A stretch of DNA of 64,000 nucleotides from positions 1 through 64,000 of the forward strand of contig NZ_CAJYQD010000021.1 in the NCBI RefSeq assembly GCF_913776855.1, written 5' to 3'. Shown piece after piece: positions 43,143 to 51,618 of the stretch (positions are counted from its first letter, which is position 1; every line of letters begins with the position of its first letter). The position numbers and the translations under genes are program-made. This DNA is from an uncultured Sphingomonas sp. (lineage in GTDB: Bacteria > Pseudomonadota > Alphaproteobacteria > Sphingomonadales > Sphingomonadaceae). The notes under the pieces were generated by a model. That model saw only the letters and a list, made by a program, of their open reading frames with translations. It was not told where the DNA came from and ran no database searches.

Positions 43143-44507
43143 ATGTCGTTGCTCCGCCGGTCCCATCCCTTGCCTGCACCTAGCCTGGCATTCGTTCTTT
43201 TATGTACGTTGCTGCTCTCCCTACTGATCGCAGGTGGAGCGTCGCGTGCCGATGCAGGGGGCCAGATTGTCGTTCAGGCGGTGGCATGGATTGCGATGGT
43301 CGCGACGATATTGTTCGGATCGCGTCCGGAGATGCGCCGTACGGGAATGGCGGGTTTGATACTGGCGGCTTCGATACTGTTGGTGGCCTCGCAGCTTGTT
43401 CCGCTGCCACCATCGCTTTGGGAAGTGCTGCCCGGTCGAATGGCACTGGTCGGTGTGGCCGGTTCCGATGTCTGGCGGCCATTGTCGATCGTTCCCGGAG
43501 CGACATGGAACGCGCTTTCGTCGCTGGTCGTCCCCGTTGTCGTTCTGGTGCTTGCTGTGACGTTACGGGAGGGGGAACGGGAGCGGATACTGGCTGCGTT
43601 GTTGGGGATGGTTGCCGTTTCGATCTTGGTCGCGATGTTGCAATTTTCCGGTGCCGGATTTTCCAACCCGTTCGTCAACGACACGCCCGGACAGGTGAGT
43701 GGTCTGTTCGCCAACCGTAATCACTTTGCCTTGTTCCTGGCACTCGGTTGCCTGATCGCCCCGGTGTGGGCTACTCGCAGCGGAGCGCAACGTTGGCGTT
43801 TTCCGGTAGCCGCAGGCCTAGTTCTGCTGTTCATCCTCACGATTCTGGCGACGGGGTCGCGCGCAGGGATGCTGGTAGGCCTGATTGCGTTCGGTATCAC
43901 CCTGTTGATGTCGCGACATGCCCTGCGCCGCGTAACGCGGAAGGGGTCGCGCTGGCTGCTTCCGGCACTGGTTACAGGTGCGATCTCGGTCCTGTCGTTC
44001 TTCGTGATGTTGTTCATCGTGGCTGATCGTGCCGTTTCAATTGATCGTGCTGTTTCCATTGATGGGAACGAAGACATGCGGGTACGCGGGCTGCCGACCG
44101 TACTGGACATAATCCATCGGTATTTCCCAGTTGGGTCCGGTTTTGGGGGTTTCGATCCGATGTTTCGGATGCATGAGCCATTTGACCTATTGAAGATTAC
44201 CTACTTCAATCATGCCCATAACGATTATCTGGAGATTGTGCTGGATGGGGGGGTGGCAGCGCTCTTGCTGCTCGCCATTGCCGTTCTATGGTGGGGAGCG
44301 AGAACGATCATTGTATGGCGCGGGGCGGGGGGTGGCGTGGTTGCGCAACTCGGATCCGCAATGCTTCTACTGGTCCTGATCGCCAGCTTCTTCGATTATC
44401 CAGTGCGGACCCCAATGATCATGGCGCTGGCTGCTCTTGCCGGCTTGTGGCTGGGTGAGCGGCGGCATGAAGCCGTAGCTTTACCTCATCAGGACCAGCA
44501 ACTATAG
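43143..44507 (+). CDS. O-antigen ligase/polymerase family protein (Wzy candidate 2)
   Basis: A 454-residue membrane protein with about 11 helices and the WaaL/Wzy_C features: the loop GLFANRNHFALFLALGCL with the conserved N-H, and the large periplasmic loop containing GSGFGGFDPMF and FNHAHNDYLEIVLDGG with the H-N-D-Y-L-E motif. It either polymerises the repeat units or transfers the chain. An 18-base tandem duplication (44025-44060) encodes DRAVSI twice in the large loop. It is preceded by a 162-base gap, so it may have its own promoter. Confidence 0.88.
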   Translation: MSLLRRSHPLPAPSLAFVLLCTLLLSLLIAGGASRADAGGQIVVQAVAWIAMVATILFGSRPEMRRTGMAGLILAASILLVASQLVPLPPSLWEVLPGRMALVGVAGSDVWRPLSIVPGATWNALSSLVVPVVVLVLAVTLREGERERILAALLGMVAVSILVAMLQFSGAGFSNPFVNDTPGQVSGLFANRNHFALFLALGCLIAPVWATRSGAQRWRFPVAAGLVLLFILTILATGSRAGMLVGLIAFGITLLMSRHALRRVTRKGSRWLLPALVTGAISVLSFFVMLFIVADRAVSIDRAVSIDGNEDMRVRGLPTVLDIIHRYFPVGSGFGGFDPMFRMHEPFDLLKITYFNHAHNDYLEIVLDGGVAALLLLAIAVLWWGARTIIVWRGAGGGVVAQLGSAMLLLVLIASFFDYPVRTPMIMALAALAGLWLGERRHEAVALPHQDQQL

Positions 44508-44547
44508 CCTCGGCGTTTTCCTCATCCATCACGGAATATTCAAGCGC

Positions 44548-45258
44548 ATGCGCAAGCTTTGTATTGCTTTCCTGATCGCGGCGACCGTGTCGGGATGCGC
44601 TGGGCGGCAGCCTCTGCAATCGACCGAACGGTTGACGGTGGTCGAGGGGAGTTCGATCCTGCCCGCACCCGATCGGCAGGACCTCACCGCTGCGGACCGC
44701 CCGGCGCTGATCGGCCCCCTTGATACTATCCAGGTCGATGTGTTCAGCGTTCCCGATCTGAGCCGAGAGATGCAGGTCGATGCCAGTGGCCGTATCGCCA
44801 TGCCGCTTGCCGGAACGATTGACGCGCGCGGCAAGACCGCTGCGGAACTGGCGCAGACCATCGATGCGGCGTTGCGCACGCGCTATGTTCGCAACCCCGA
44901 AGTGACCGTCAACATTAAGAGTTCGGTTAGCCAGGTTGTAACAATTGATGGACAGGTCGTCGAACCCGGCTTGTATCCGGTCACCAACCAGATGACGTTG
45001 ATGCGCGTCATCGCGTCCGCCAAGGGATTGTCCGAATTTGCCCGTCAGGATGATGTGGTGATCCTGCGTACGGTTGGTAGCCGCCGGATGGCCGGTTTGT
45101 ACAATGTCGCGGCGATCCGTCAGGGAGCGTATGATGATCCCCCGGTCTTTGCAAACGACGTTATCGTCGTCGGCGATTCACCGCAGCGTCGCCTGTTCCG
45201 TGACTTCGTATCGCTCTCACCGCTTCTTGCGGCTCCGTTGATCGCGATCCTGCAATAA
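44548..45258 (+). CDS. Wza-type polysaccharide export lipoprotein
   Basis: A 236-residue outer-membrane lipoprotein. The signal ends with the lipobox VSGCAG (cysteine about residue 18). The Poly_export domain (IGPLDTIQVDVFSVPDLSRE, about 55-130) and one SLBB domain (VTIDGQVVEPGLYPVTNQMT, about 130-190) follow. It forms the outer-membrane channel with the Wzc-like protein just downstream. It has a C-terminal amphipathic end (SLSPLLAAPLIAIL). Confidence 0.93.
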   Translation: MRKLCIAFLIAATVSGCAGRQPLQSTERLTVVEGSSILPAPDRQDLTAADRPALIGPLDTIQVDVFSVPDLSREMQVDASGRIAMPLAGTIDARGKTAAELAQTIDAALRTRYVRNPEVTVNIKSSVSQVVTIDGQVVEPGLYPVTNQMTLMRVIASAKGLSEFARQDDVVILRTVGSRRMAGLYNVAAIRQGAYDDPPVFANDVIVVGDSPQRRLFRDFVSLSPLLAAPLIAILQ

Positions 45259-45271
45259 GGCCCTTGCCGAC

Positions 45272-47470
45272 ATGACTTCCATCATCTCCGGTCCGCGCGG
45301 CGGCTCTGCATTGCCTGCGCTTGACGTGCCGGCCAAGGACGAAACCTCGATATTGCGCCAGTATCTGCGCATTGCGATTCGTTGGCGCTATGTCATCCTG
45401 GGTACAACCGTCGCGTTTGTTCTTCTCGGCCTGATCGTGACGTTGCTGATGACGCCAAAATATACGGCATCGGCGACGATCGAAATCTCGCGTGAATCCA
45501 GTCAGGTTACCAACTTCCAGGGTGTGGAACGCGAAACGAGCGTTGCTGATCAGGAATTTTATCAAACACAATATGGATTGCTAAAGTCACGCTCTCTTTC
45601 CGAACGCGTGGCCGGTCAGCTGAGGCTGGTCGATGATCCAAAATTTTACGAACTCTTCGGTTCTTCTTCCAGTGATCCTGCTTTCCAGCAGGTAAGCGGC
45701 CGCTATCCTGCTGCCGGGCGCCTTATCCGGCAACGTATTGCGGGGCAGATCCTGCGCGATCATCTAGATGTGTCGCCAACAAGACTGTCACGTTTGGTCG
45801 AAATACGCTTCACCAGCCCCGATGCGGTTTTCTCGGCAAAAATCGTTAACACATGGTCCGATGCGTTCATCCAAACCAATCTTGAACGCAAGGTGCAGGC
45901 GACGTCCTATGGTCGCAACTTGCTCCAGCGCCAATTGGCGCAGCAGAAGGAACGGCTCGACGAGAGCCAGCGGCAATTGGTCGCCTATGCCTCACGGGAA
46001 CGTATCATCAATCTGCCCGCACAATCTAATGCCGACGGTTCAACTTCGGAGCGTTCGATTGTCGCTGACGATTTAGCGTCGCTTAACACCGCGTTGAGCC
46101 AAGCAACCGCCGAACGTATCGCCGCCGAAGCGCGCTATCGTGAAGGCGGACGTGCAGGGGCGTCGTCGGAAGCATTGCGGAACCAGGCTATCAACACGCT
46201 GCGTCAGCGTCGCGCGGAGTTCGCCGCAGAATATCAGAAGCTGCTAACGCAGTTCGAACCAGAATATCCGTCAGCCAAGGCGCTGAAGTCGCAGATCGAT
46301 CAGCTCGATCGCAGTATTGCGAGCGAAGAACGTCGGGTGACGGGATCGATCGAAACCGATTACCGTGGTGCCATCGAGCGTGAGCGCGCGCTTCAGGCAC
46401 GGGTCGAGCAGCTCAAGGGCAGTTATCTCGATCTACGTCGTCGTTCGATCCAGTACAATATTTTCCAGCAGGAGGTCGATACCAACCGAGCGCTATACGA
46501 AGGGCTGTTGCAGCGCTTCAAGGAGATCGGTGTCGCCGGCGGCGTCGGCGTAAACAACGTTTCGGTGGTCGATCAGGCCGACGTGCCGCAGAAGCCGTCG
46601 AGTCCGCGTCTGCTCATCAACCTCGTCATCGCGCTGCTCGCCGGCCTTGGTCTTGGCGCAGCGCTGGCCTTCGCGCTCGAACAGATGGACGAGGCGATCG
46701 CCGATCCGGCGGAGGTCGAGCGCCGGCTCGGCCTGCCGCTGCTCGGCTCGGTGCCCAAGGTCGAAGGGGCCACGCCGAAGGAAGCACTGCTCGACCGCAA
46801 GTCTGATCTGGTCGATGCGTATCTCGCGATTCAGACCAACTTGGCCTTCACCACTGAACATGGCGTACCGCGGTCTCTGTCGGTCACTTCGACCCGACCG
46901 GCTGAAGGCAAGTCCACCACCGCATTGGCATTGGCCACCATGCTGGCGCGCAGCGGGAAGCGGGTGATCCTAGTCGATGGCGACATGCGATCGCCTTCGG
47001 TCCATCACCTGGGGGGCGTGAGCCACGATCATGGCCTCAGTAACTTCCTTGCCGGGCAGGACGATATCGCGCCGCTGACGTTCGACATGGTCGACCTCGG
47101 CTTCACCGCCATGTCGGCCGGGCCGATCCCGCCCAATGCGGCGGAGTTGCTGACCGGCAATCGCCTATCGTTGCTGATCGAACGGTTGCACGAGCATTTC
47201 GACCATGTTGTGATCGACAGTCCGCCGGTCATGGGCTTGGCCGACGCCCCGCTGATCGCGAGCCGGGTTGAGGGTGTCGTCTATGCCGTTGAATCGCACG
47301 GTATCCGCTCGACGCTGGTTAAGACCGCGCTCGCACGACTAGCTTCGGCCAATGCGCATATCTTTGGCGGCGTGCTGACCAAGTTCGAGGCGCGCAAGGC
47401 GCATTACGGTTATGGCTATGAATATGGCTATGGCTACGGTCGCGATAAGGCAGCTGAGGCCAAAGGCTGA
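45272..47470 (+). CDS. Wzc-type chain-length regulator and tyrosine autokinase
   Basis: A 732-residue inner-membrane protein. An N-terminal Wzz domain with membrane helix (YVILGTTVAFVLLGLIV, about 45-65) is followed by a long periplasmic coiled coil (about 200-400) and a GNVR region (NIFQQEVDTNRALYEGLLQR). A second membrane helix precedes the cytoplasmic kinase with Walker A RPAEGKSTTALALA (about 545), Walker A' VILVDGDMRSPS and Walker B HVVIDSPPVM. The C-terminus is a tyrosine cluster (YGYGYEYGYGYG). It controls polymer length and export by cyclic phosphorylation. No Wzb-type phosphatase is seen nearby. Confidence 0.95.
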   Translation: MTSIISGPRGGSALPALDVPAKDETSILRQYLRIAIRWRYVILGTTVAFVLLGLIVTLLMTPKYTASATIEISRESSQVTNFQGVERETSVADQEFYQTQYGLLKSRSLSERVAGQLRLVDDPKFYELFGSSSSDPAFQQVSGRYPAAGRLIRQRIAGQILRDHLDVSPTRLSRLVEIRFTSPDAVFSAKIVNTWSDAFIQTNLERKVQATSYGRNLLQRQLAQQKERLDESQRQLVAYASRERIINLPAQSNADGSTSERSIVADDLASLNTALSQATAERIAAEARYREGGRAGASSEALRNQAINTLRQRRAEFAAEYQKLLTQFEPEYPSAKALKSQIDQLDRSIASEERRVTGSIETDYRGAIERERALQARVEQLKGSYLDLRRRSIQYNIFQQEVDTNRALYEGLLQRFKEIGVAGGVGVNNVSVVDQADVPQKPSSPRLLINLVIALLAGLGLGAALAFALEQMDEAIADPAEVERRLGLPLLGSVPKVEGATPKEALLDRKSDLVDAYLAIQTNLAFTTEHGVPRSLSVTSTRPAEGKSTTALALATMLARSGKRVILVDGDMRSPSVHHLGGVSHDHGLSNFLAGQDDIAPLTFDMVDLGFTAMSAGPIPPNAAELLTGNRLSLLIERLHEHFDHVVIDSPPVMGLADAPLIASRVEGVVYAVESHGIRSTLVKTALARLASANAHIFGGVLTKFEARKAHYGYGYEYGYGYGRDKAAEAKG

Positions 47471-48708
47471 TGCCGAAGCGTCGCGCCGCGTCCCGTCCCC
47501 GGCGGTCGGTGACCGAATGGGCGGTACGCGGCGCGCTGGCAGTGGCGGCGGCAGGTCTGGGTACCCTGTCGGTCGCCCATTCGTTGGGCTATATGATCCG
47601 TGGCAGCGATCCCAGACGCGCCCATGCGCTGGCACCGTGGGATGGGCGGATCACAGCACTGCTATCGGAGCAATTGTCGGGACCGGGGGCAAGCGCCACG
47701 GATCGGAACCGGGCGGACGATCTTGCGCGGCTCGCGTTGCGGCAGGACCCGACGGCGGTGCCGGCGGTCGCGACGCTGGGTATTGATGCGCAGGTGCGCG
47801 GCGATAGCGCGGGTGCGCGGCGTATCTTTGCCTATTCCGAAATGCTGTCGCGTCGTGACCTGCGCACCCGTCTCTGGGCGATCGAGGATGGGGTTGCGCG
47901 CAACGACATTCCGGGCGTGCTGCGCAATTACGATATCGCGCTGCGGACATCGCGAATCGCACCGGACCTGCTGTTCCCGGTATTGGCATCGGCGATCGGC
48001 GATACCGAAATCCGGCAGGAACTGGTGGCGACGATGGCTCGGCGACCGATGTGGAACAACCAGTTCCTCGGTTTCATGGCGGGTAACGGTTCCGATGCGC
48101 GCGCGACCGCCAGCCTGTTCGAAGCGCTGCATCGCCGCCGGATCATGCTGCCCCAAGGCGCGGCCCCGGCGCTGGTCAGTCGGTTGCTCGCCGAGCAGCA
48201 CCTTGACGATGCGTGGCGCTTCTATGCGGTGATTACGCCGGGCGTCGATCGACGCATCGCGCGCGATCCTGATTTCACCGCCAATCCGGCGTCGCCGACC
48301 CCGTTCGACTGGCAACCCGTGATCGACAGCGGTGTGTCGGCCACGATCCAGCGCGGTGAGAAGGGCGGTATTTTCGACTTTGCGGTGCCGCCGAACCTGG
48401 GCGGGCCGGTGTTGCGCCAAGCGCAACTACTGCCGCCGGGCGACTATTCGATCGAGGGCAGCAGCATCGGGATCGAGCAAGCGGATGCCGCCCTACCCTA
48501 TTGGACGCTGACCTGTCCGGACGGGCGCGAACTGGGGCGGGTCGTCGTACCCAATTCAGCACAGGTCAAGGGCCGCTTTGCCGGGCGCTTCACCGTGCCG
48601 GCAGGATGTCCTGTCCAGCAGTTACAGCTCGTCGCCCGACCGTCGGACGCCCTGTCCGGCGTTACCGGACAGGTGGACAACGTCCGGCTGCGTCCGGTCA
48701 GTCGTTGA
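47470..48708 (+). CDS. Exported TPR-like polysaccharide accessory protein
   Basis: A 412-residue protein. An N-terminal anchor (VRGALAVAAAGLGTLSVAHSL) leads to helical repeats (LARLALRQDPTAVPAVATLG and RRIFAYSEMLSRRDLRTRLW) and a C-terminal beta domain (FDWQPVIDSGVSATIQRGEK, LLPPGDYSIEGSSIGIEQAD). Its start overlaps the kinase stop (TGATG at 47468-47472). Proteins of this kind occur at sphingomonad exopolysaccharide loci. It may help assembly of the export complex; no enzyme motif is visible. Confidence 0.7.
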   Translation: MPKRRAASRPRRSVTEWAVRGALAVAAAGLGTLSVAHSLGYMIRGSDPRRAHALAPWDGRITALLSEQLSGPGASATDRNRADDLARLALRQDPTAVPAVATLGIDAQVRGDSAGARRIFAYSEMLSRRDLRTRLWAIEDGVARNDIPGVLRNYDIALRTSRIAPDLLFPVLASAIGDTEIRQELVATMARRPMWNNQFLGFMAGNGSDARATASLFEALHRRRIMLPQGAAPALVSRLLAEQHLDDAWRFYAVITPGVDRRIARDPDFTANPASPTPFDWQPVIDSGVSATIQRGEKGGIFDFAVPPNLGGPVLRQAQLLPPGDYSIEGSSIGIEQADAALPYWTLTCPDGRELGRVVVPNSAQVKGRFAGRFTVPAGCPVQQLQLVARPSDALSGVTGQVDNVRLRPVSR

Positions 48709-48718
48709 GGCCTAGGCG

Positions 48719-49108
48719 ATGATCGGTCGCAACGCTATGCATGGCGGTATGCGTGACGTATCGTTTCTTCTGGCACTCTGCCTGACCGCACCTGCCATGG
48801 CACAGGACCGCTATCAGGACGATCTGCAGGATCAGCCTGCCCCGGTCCAGCAGCCGCTCCCTGAAACCCGCCAAGGCGAAACCGCCCGCTCGGCGGCCGG
48901 CCAGGCTGGCCAGCGCCAGACCCGCGAGCAGATCGCGCAGGACGCTGGCATTGAGCCGATGGCGCGGATCAACGGGCGGATCCAGAACCGGGTGCAGTCA
49001 CGGATACGCAACCGCATCGACCGCTATTATGATCCGCAGGCCAATGCGGCTTCGCCATTCGTGGTCGCGGGTGATCAGGCGCGCGCCGCCGGGCGGTCGC
49101 GGCGGTGA
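48719..49108 (+). CDS. Small exported protein at the end of the polysaccharide operon
   Basis: A 129-residue protein. A signal peptide (MRDVSFLLALCLTAPAMAQ) begins at the in-frame ATG 48749; the ATG at 48719 gives ten more residues. The mature part is glutamine/arginine-rich and disordered (RYQDDLQDQPAPVQQPLPET), with a helical RIQNRVQSRIRNRIDRYYDP. No family was recognised. It is 10 bases after the TPR-like gene and 138 bases before repA. Confidence 0.6.
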   Translation: MIGRNAMHGGMRDVSFLLALCLTAPAMAQDRYQDDLQDQPAPVQQPLPETRQGETARSAAGQAGQRQTREQIAQDAGIEPMARINGRIQNRVQSRIRNRIDRYYDPQANAASPFVVAGDQARAAGRSRR

Positions 49109-49147
49109 TCGGCCGGGCGGGCCGCCGATGCCCGTCCGACCATTTTT

Positions 49148-49235
49148 TACTCGAAAGCACGAATGAGCGCGGTCGTCCGGCAGCAGCCCGTGCGAGCAGG
49201 CCCGGTTTCCCGCCCCATCTTCGTGCTTTCGAGTA
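49148..49235. promoter_or_regulatory. Inverted iteron pair upstream of repA
   Basis: TACTCGAAAGCACGAAT at 49148-49164 recurs in opposite orientation at 49220-49235, ending 10 bases before the repA start. Such inverted iterons at the promoter normally serve repression of repA by RepA dimers. Confidence 0.8.
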
Positions 49236-49245
49236 GAAATTCCCC

Positions 49246-50172
49246 ATGACCCGCAAGCCCCCCGCCCCCAAGGCGCCGCCGCGCACCCCCGCCCGTCCGC
49301 AGGGCGACCTGTTCCGGCTCGACAGCCCGCTGACCGCCGAGATCCGGGGCGAGCGGTCGCTGATGGCGTTTCCGTTCTTTGCGCTGGCCAAGAATGCGTG
49401 GATGAAGCCGCTGACCTACCAGGCGAACAACGTCACGATCGAGGTCCGCCCCTCGGCCAGCGGGGTCGCGACCATCTATGACAAGGAAATCGTTCTCTAT
49501 ATCGCCAGCCTGATGCTGGCGAAGATCGAGGTGGGCGAGAGCGTTACCCAGGATTTCGTCTTCACCGCGCACGATCTGTTCACGGTCACCGGCGCCAATC
49601 ACTCGGCGCGGTCGTACGGGCGACTGTCGGAGGCGCTGGAGCGGCTGCAGGGAACGCAGATCAAGACCAACATCGAAGCGGGCGGCGAGGGCGAGGAAGG
49701 CTTCTTCTCGTGGCTGTCCGAGGCCAAGCTGCACTATTCGCGCACCCGAGGCGGCGAGCGGCGGCTGAAGGCGGTGAAGGTGCGGCTGTGCGACTGGCTG
49801 TTCCGCGCGATCCTGCTCGACCGGCACGTCCTCGACTATGCCGCCGCCTATTTCCAGTTGGGGCCGATCGAGCGGCGCATCTATGAAGTGGCTCGCTCGA
49901 GCGGCGAGGATCGGTTGGAGGTCGACCTGGCGACCTTCCGCCTGCAGATCGGCTACCAGAACCCTCTGGCTAATTTTCGAAATGCTTTGAGACAGATAGC
50001 GGCAGCGGACAGCATCCCCGACTATCGCCTCGAGCTGATCGAACAGGCGATGGACGAACACGATGTCCCCCGGCGCGGCCGGCGCAGCGCCCCGGTACAG
50101 GTAGTGCTGACCCGGCGCCCGGCGCAGCTTGCCGGCAATGATTCGGACCCGGCCGAATCACCGGCCGGTTGA
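49246..50172 (+). CDS. repA: Plasmid-type replication initiator protein RepA
   Basis: A 308-residue initiator of the RepA (RPA, PF10134-type) group common on alphaproteobacterial plasmids. After a basic, proline-rich start, the pattern GDLFRLDSPLTAEIRGERSL, SLMAFPFFALAKNAWMKPL, and IEVRPSASGVATIYDKEIVL with a winged-helix region (LGPIERRIYEVARSSGEDRL) is typical. The flanking iterons with a shared 16-17-base core confirm a RepA-controlled origin. The frame is intact. It would bind the iterons at 50186-50328 to open the origin. It lies next to the polysaccharide genes, not beside parAB. Confidence 0.93.
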   Translation: MTRKPPAPKAPPRTPARPQGDLFRLDSPLTAEIRGERSLMAFPFFALAKNAWMKPLTYQANNVTIEVRPSASGVATIYDKEIVLYIASLMLAKIEVGESVTQDFVFTAHDLFTVTGANHSARSYGRLSEALERLQGTQIKTNIEAGGEGEEGFFSWLSEAKLHYSRTRGGERRLKAVKVRLCDWLFRAILLDRHVLDYAAAYFQLGPIERRIYEVARSSGEDRLEVDLATFRLQIGYQNPLANFRNALRQIAAADSIPDYRLELIEQAMDEHDVPRRGRRSAPVQVVLTRRPAQLAGNDSDPAESPAG

Positions 50173-50185
50173 GCGGAGCATTTCC

Positions 50186-50328
50186 TACTCGAAAGCACGA
50201 ATTTGTGCGGCGTATTGCTATCCGAAAGCACGAACCTGCCGGGGCATTCCTACTCGAAAGCACGAATTGCGCGCGGGAATTTGCGCCGAAACGGGTGCAT
50301 TTTCGTATTTCCTACTCGAAAGCACGAA
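50186..50328 (+). other. Iteron array: putative replication origin
   Basis: Four direct copies of TACTCGAAAGCACGAA lie at 50186, 50219 (variant TATCCGAAAGCACGAA), 50251 and 50313. Spacings are 33, 32 and 62 bases, near multiples of three helical turns, so they face the same side of the helix. A degenerate copy with CGAAA in register lies at 50283. The array follows repA directly, as in iteron plasmids. No DnaA box was recognised. Confidence 0.85.
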
Positions 50329-50426
50329 CCGGGAACGCTTCCGATGTTGGATTTCATCTGCAAAGGTTGACCCAAGTCGGCGTGGGGCCGGCAGATGAGG
50401 GAATGGCCGTGACCACATAAAGGAAA

Positions 50427-50509
50427 GCCCGGCACGAAGGCCGGGCGTCCCAGAGGTATTTGGACGACGTCGCCAAACGTCGAAGCAATCACAGTGCGTT
50501 CCAAATACC
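50427..50509. repeat. Hairpin and inverted repeat downstream of the iterons
   Basis: GCCCGGC-ACGAAG-GCCGGGC (50427-50446) is a perfect hairpin without a T-run. GGTATTTGGA (50455-50464) and TCCAAATACC (50500-50509) form a second perfect 10-base inverted repeat around a palindromic CGACGTCG. They lie between the iterons and the HTH gene and may belong to the origin or be an operator for that protein. Confidence 0.5.
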
Positions 50510-50595
50510 CCCGATCGCTTGCCGGTTCAAGGACGCGCGCTTCGCGCCACGCCCCTTTTTTGCAAAAATGGTCCCGGCCCCGGACAAGGGGGACG

Positions 50596-51438
50596 ATGAT
50601 GGCGCTTATCCTGGCGCAGGCGATCGCGCGCATCAGCGCGCCGGACAGCGGTATGCGTAGCGGCGCAACGGCACAACGCGCTCGCAGCGGCGGCCTGCAT
50701 CGGACCGGCGCCCCGGTGCGGCGCGGCAGCGTGGAGGCGGGGACGGTTGAGGACAGCTTCTTCGCGGTCCCGGCCAAAGGCGAGACCGACCGGCTGCTGC
50801 GCGCCGCGCGTGCCGCACTGGACGCCGGCCGGCGCGCCAGGCGGACGGCACGCGCGGAAGGGCGGATGCTGGATGCGGCGGAGGCGGCGCTGGCGGGGCT
50901 CACCGCCGGTGCCGTGCGCGTGTTCGAGGAGATCTGCACGCTTGCCCGGCTGAACGCGGGCAAGGTGTTCCCGACCTATGACCATCTGGCGAAGGCGACG
51001 GCGCTCGGCCGCGCGACGGTCGCCCGTGCGCTGTCGGCGCTGGAGGCGGCGGGGTTCCTGCTGCGTCAGCGGCGCTTCTGCCGCACGATTGGCGCAGGAC
51101 CACGCTATCGCCAGACCTCCAACATCTACCGCCCGCTCCTGCCAGGCAAGCTGCTGCGCTTCCTGCCGCGCGCCCTGCGGCCGGCGCCGCTACCGTGCGA
51201 TGCGGTGGTCCATCAGGCGGAGGCCGCGGCCGAGCTGGCGGCGATGCGTGCGACGCTCAGCTGCAGGGAGCTGGCCGAGGTGACGCTGGCCGGGGCGCTC
51301 GGCCGGGTATTGGCGTCGCTGGGCGCGGCGATCGATCGCGCGGCGTGCGAGTCTCATTCCGATCCGCAACCGCTATCGGAGTCTTATAGAAAGACGACAA
51401 ATGTCGTTGGCCTCGCCGGCCAACGGCGTCCGGCCTGA
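50596..51438 (+). CDS. HTH protein linked to the replication module
   Basis: A 280-residue protein with a winged helix-turn-helix in the middle (AGKVFPTYDHLAKATALGRA, then TVARALSALEAAGFLLRQRRF, about 145-190). The flanking parts are alanine/arginine-rich helices. AAGGGGG precedes the start; a second ATG follows at 50599. Proteins like this are found next to repA on sphingomonad plasmids from memory, and may regulate replication or copy number. The exact role is unknown. Confidence 0.68.
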   Translation: MMALILAQAIARISAPDSGMRSGATAQRARSGGLHRTGAPVRRGSVEAGTVEDSFFAVPAKGETDRLLRAARAALDAGRRARRTARAEGRMLDAAEAALAGLTAGAVRVFEEICTLARLNAGKVFPTYDHLAKATALGRATVARALSALEAAGFLLRQRRFCRTIGAGPRYRQTSNIYRPLLPGKLLRFLPRALRPAPLPCDAVVHQAEAAAELAAMRATLSCRELAEVTLAGALGRVLASLGAAIDRAACESHSDPQPLSESYRKTTNVVGLAGQRRPA

Positions 51439-51618
51439 CGGCCAAGAGGACGAACCCAAGGAAATTCCAGCACCGACACTGCAAGACGCCAATACGGAAC
51501 GCACCGGCTAACGCCGGCGCGATGCTCTCCGGCGAGAGCAGGCGGAGCCGTGGCGTGTCCCTTCACCCTTACCCCGGTGGAAGCAGGGTAACGGCACAAT
51601 TGCGGGGCACCCTTCGGA

